Below, piece by piece: positions 60,686 through 64,000 of a stretch of DNA of 64,000 nt (position 1 is its first letter; the number at the start of each line of letters is the position of its first letter). A program made the translations under genes and the position numbers. The notes under the pieces are model-generated. The model had not been told where the DNA came from, ran no database searches, and saw nothing but the letters and a program-made list of their open reading frames with translations. Source of the DNA: Linyphia triangularis (lineage: Eukaryota > Arthropoda > Arachnida > Araneae > Linyphiidae); contig OZ021727.1 of the NCBI GenBank assembly GCA_963978545.1, positions 15,264,743-15,328,742 of the forward strand, written 5' to 3'.

Positions 60686-63600
60686 TGTTACACTTATCTT
60701 TCGAAGATAATTTCTACAAATTATAGCTGTTTCAAATGTGAGATAACAAAGGGCGATGTGAGGTAATGAAATGTAACTAAAGGCAGAATTACAGTTCGGT
60801 GCAATATACAAGTTTGGTCTAGAATTCTAAAGTGCTCCAGAACTTGAAAAAAATTACTTCCTCATTCTTACATAAAATTGTAAGTGCTTTTTAACTAAAT
60901 ATATATGAAATTACATACAATTTTTATATACTTAAATTGTATATAGTAAGTATTGTAAGTTTGCATATAAAAATTATGTACGGAAATATTTACTAAATCT
61001 TAGAAATAGTAAATATATTATAGATAAGTAAGAAAAGGACCTTTCAAGAATAAATTTAGTCATTAGGAAAAAATTCATTTCAAGGGGCTGTAGACAGTAG
61101 AGAGGAAATCAATGTCATTCAACAATCGGTTGTCCCAGAAAAATATTTTGAATCTAGGAAACGGTTGAGTTTGCGACCAGCAATTGGACTAAAAGGCCAA
61201 ATTGGTGTCTCTTTGCCTACTGTCTGAAGGGGATGAAATCTGGCCTCACGTGAACATGAATGTTGATGTTGTAGGCTTAAACGAAATAGCGTTATGTACT
61301 CTTCAGGTATTTCAGATTCTAAAAGAACAACGAATTATATATTTGGGTGAATTGGTTGATTAGGTCTCCGTTATTGGTATTTCTGCTGGAGCTGATAGGA
61401 ATATTCTGGAAGGGAGGAGAAAAAACGACGTCGCCCTATTGTGCCACTAACGAGAACATGTCTCAAGGAAACGGAAGTGGGTAGAATTTGGATATCGCAA
61501 GTTAAGGGCTGTCAATATAGACGCCAATGCTCTAGAATAGAGTAGGAATAGCTTTCAATTTTGATTTATAATTATATGCATTGTATCTGATTAATTGTTG
61601 TGAGCTCATGACTGAGAACCATCATGGGATACAGACATTTACGCACACTTAGGCAGTATCTGATCAACACATTGGAGGATGGGAAAGAGGGACTCACGGA
61701 TCACATGCGACTTGGAACTGTTTTGAAGTAGCTTCATTGCAAGACGATAGGCGTGCAATGAAAACTGGAAGGGAGTGTAGAATCTAAGGTAACTCCCCCC
61801 CCCCCCTCAACTGAACTATTATTGTGGATCACACCCTCAAAGAAAAAGTGTTCTGCTTGTGGGTCTTCTTTTAGCTCGTGTGAAAACCCTTGTGTGTCTT
61901 GCAAAATTGCTGCAATCTGTAAAATTATAAAATTGACCGCTCGGGCTTCAGTATCCAATAAAAGGACCATAAGCCCGTTTTCAGGATGGAAACTGTAAAT
62001 TTTTTCCAGTATATTCAGATTTCACAACAAGTTATTGATACATTATTATTAATTTTATAAACCAATGTATTTAAAATTTCATCCATACCTGTCTACTTGT
62101 CATCATACACCACACGTTTCTTCTTTCTATCTCCCACTGTTTCGCAGTGGAAGATAGAAAGAAGTCTTATGTCACTTGAAACTTAGGGCGTCCTTTCTGA
62201 AGTACCCAGTGTAAGTTTACAAATAAAGTCTGTAAGTGTCAAATATCTTTCAAATGGATAAAATTAGAGTTGAGAAGCGTGTGTATAGTATTATCACGTT
62301 ATTATGTGGTAATGAATGTTGCGCTCTTAGTGTTGATTTATCGAAGTTATCAATTCCATCTCAAATAAATACTATGAGAAATCTACACACCAATTGAAAA
62401 AGCTTAGAGCCTCTCCAATTTAGCAATATACAAAGTACTGCATGTAAAAAAACTCTTAATTACAAACACTGGAATACGTATGGATATCCAAAACCCAACT
62501 CAACACATCATCGCAATGGAGAAGTGAAACATTTTGGGACAGGAAAAGCATTATATTGTACATTTACTAACAAAGATAGTGTTAGTGAAAATACAACGTT
62601 TTTGTTTTTAAAATAATACGCAATCAAGAATATTCAATGTACACCATCGGAACCAATACACATCTGTACTCGAACTACATTAATTTTTTGGACACCATTT
62701 TAGCTTCCACACTACGATAATGCAGTAAGAAACTTATAAGAAGGCTCTGTTTGTCTATTCGCCTATTGTACACAGACGGTGCAAAAATTTGCCGTATTAT
62801 AAAATTTTCTGTTTTTTTGAAAATTGCTTTTTCATTTAATTTTCACACCCAATTATTGCACCATGTAAATATTTACCAATTTTAATGTTGTTAGTCATTT
62901 CACACTAGTAATGTCTCACATGTTTTTTTAAGTTTTAATTGTTTATTTTTACAACACCGTTTAGAAATGTTACGAAGTTTGAAGGCAACCACTTTACGTT
63001 ACATACTGAGTCATGTCAAAATCCTAAGTGTTTTTGATTTTTAATTTAATATTTTGTGCATAATAGTATCATTATAAGTTACTTAATAATGCTTACTATG
63101 CATAATATACACTTTCCATCCTCCATATATTGAGATATTTTTAGTCTTTATGATCTCCAAAGCATGTAAACAAAAATATGCTTTGGCAATATATTTCCTC
63201 AACATAAATACTTCGTATTACTAGCAAAGTATATAACCCAACTGATATTGTTTGGGGTTGAGTCTGGTACATACTTTTATAAGAAAAAGGGCATTGGACT
63301 GCACGGAATGTTGTCTACGGAATCCAAAGAATTTGCCTTGCTATTCCATAAGAAATTCTCAATATAATGTATTATAATATTTGTTAATATTTTTATGGAG
63401 CAGTTATATTTGGAAAATATAAGGAAGATCAGTGGACTATAACAATTTTGTTTAAAACTATAGAACTATAATATATTCCAGCAAGGGTTGCTTGTAAATT
63501 TTGAAATGTACACGATGGTAATTTTTTATTTTCCCGAAATTTAGAGTCATTAATTTCTGTGTTGAATAGCATAATATAATCATTTAAGTTTTTAATAAAA

Positions 63601-64000
63601 TTGCAACTCTATTACGTATTGATAGTTTATGTAACAGTTGATATTTCAAACGTTAACCTTACATGGTACAACTAAAAAGTAATAAGTGGAATTATTGTTT
63701 TGAATACAATTTATAAAGGGTATATCTTGTTTCTTAAAATCATAAACAGATAATCTGATATGTGCTGTCCAAAACCTGAAATATAAGGAAATAACATTAC
63801 ACTAAGTATCTATTAAAACGTTCTTTCTTCTAGAACTCTCTATCTTTATTCAGTTTTCCAATTATTCTAAACAGTTATCTGTTTAAAAATGAATGCGAGT
63901 TTAAGCCTGTAATTAGTCAATAATATACTGAAATATGTATTTGAATATGTAGACCAGTTTTTAATAAATTTACTTTCTATTAATTCTATTATTTTTAACG
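60686..64000. other. No supported gene; unidentified minus-strand open readings
   Basis: Between 61080 and 61970 the minus strand has two longish open readings (ESEIPEEYITLFRLSLQHQH.. near 61320-61125; DTEARAVNFIILQIAAILQ.. near 61950-61800). The second runs into a C run (61796-61806) and neither is recognised. 62123-62163 holds a hairpin around CTCCCACTGTTTCGCAGTGG. The rest is AT-rich with nothing identified. Confidence 0.35.

Overview
The window is AT-rich animal DNA: long introns, many A/T homopolymers, and layers of decayed transposons. The repeats fit an arthropod and in particular a spider. They include a CYP3-clan P450, tRNA-derived SINEs inside a non-LTR ORF2, a non-LTR C-terminus of a kind I associate with orb-weaver assemblies, and a gag fragment I also associate with spiders. 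The spider assignment is inference; no search was run.

Only one intact host gene is supported: a complete cytochrome P450 on the + strand, 14 coding exons between 5204 and 27762, 541 residues. I joined the exons by hand. Every junction keeps frame, 12 of 13 introns are GT-AG, and intron 5 is GC-AG. The protein has an N-terminal anchor, a proline-rich hinge, the C-helix WxxxR, the I-helix AGYET, ExxR, FDPDRF and the heme signature with Cys476. An AATAAA lies 29 bases after the stop.

Layout. 1-2955: minus-strand remnant of a non-LTR ORF2 (endonuclease, linker, reverse transcriptase), interrupted by three tRNA-derived SINEs, two with exact target-site duplications. 5204-27762: the P450, whose introns hold a third type of SINE insertion, two or three TTAA-type MITEs, a Helitron with a 148-bp tandem array, a miniature LTR element (TRIM), a 26-bp minisatellite and a long AT microsatellite. 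28119-30262: an interspersed repeat followed by a second Helitron. 32407-32626: a small hAT-type MITE. 34207-36890: a non-LTR 3' half with an RNase H domain, followed by a piggyBac-like remnant with terminal inverted repeats. 39688-40575: a dimeric satellite-like array. 41205-41851: a fold-back element with 41-bp perfect arms. 54409-55079: another TTAA MITE. 56407-56801: a gag/integrase chimera left by an internally deleted LTR retrotransposon. 57858-59078: a third Helitron. 60011-60685: a 342-bp tandem duplication that looks exon-like. The remaining stretches hold no gene I can support.

I found no convincing undescribed gene system. The most useful observations are structural: the GC donor in the P450, Helitrons sharing a 3' terminus and carrying nucleosome-sized tandem arrays, the TRIM with its 4-bp duplication, and the set of G-rich TTAA MITEs.
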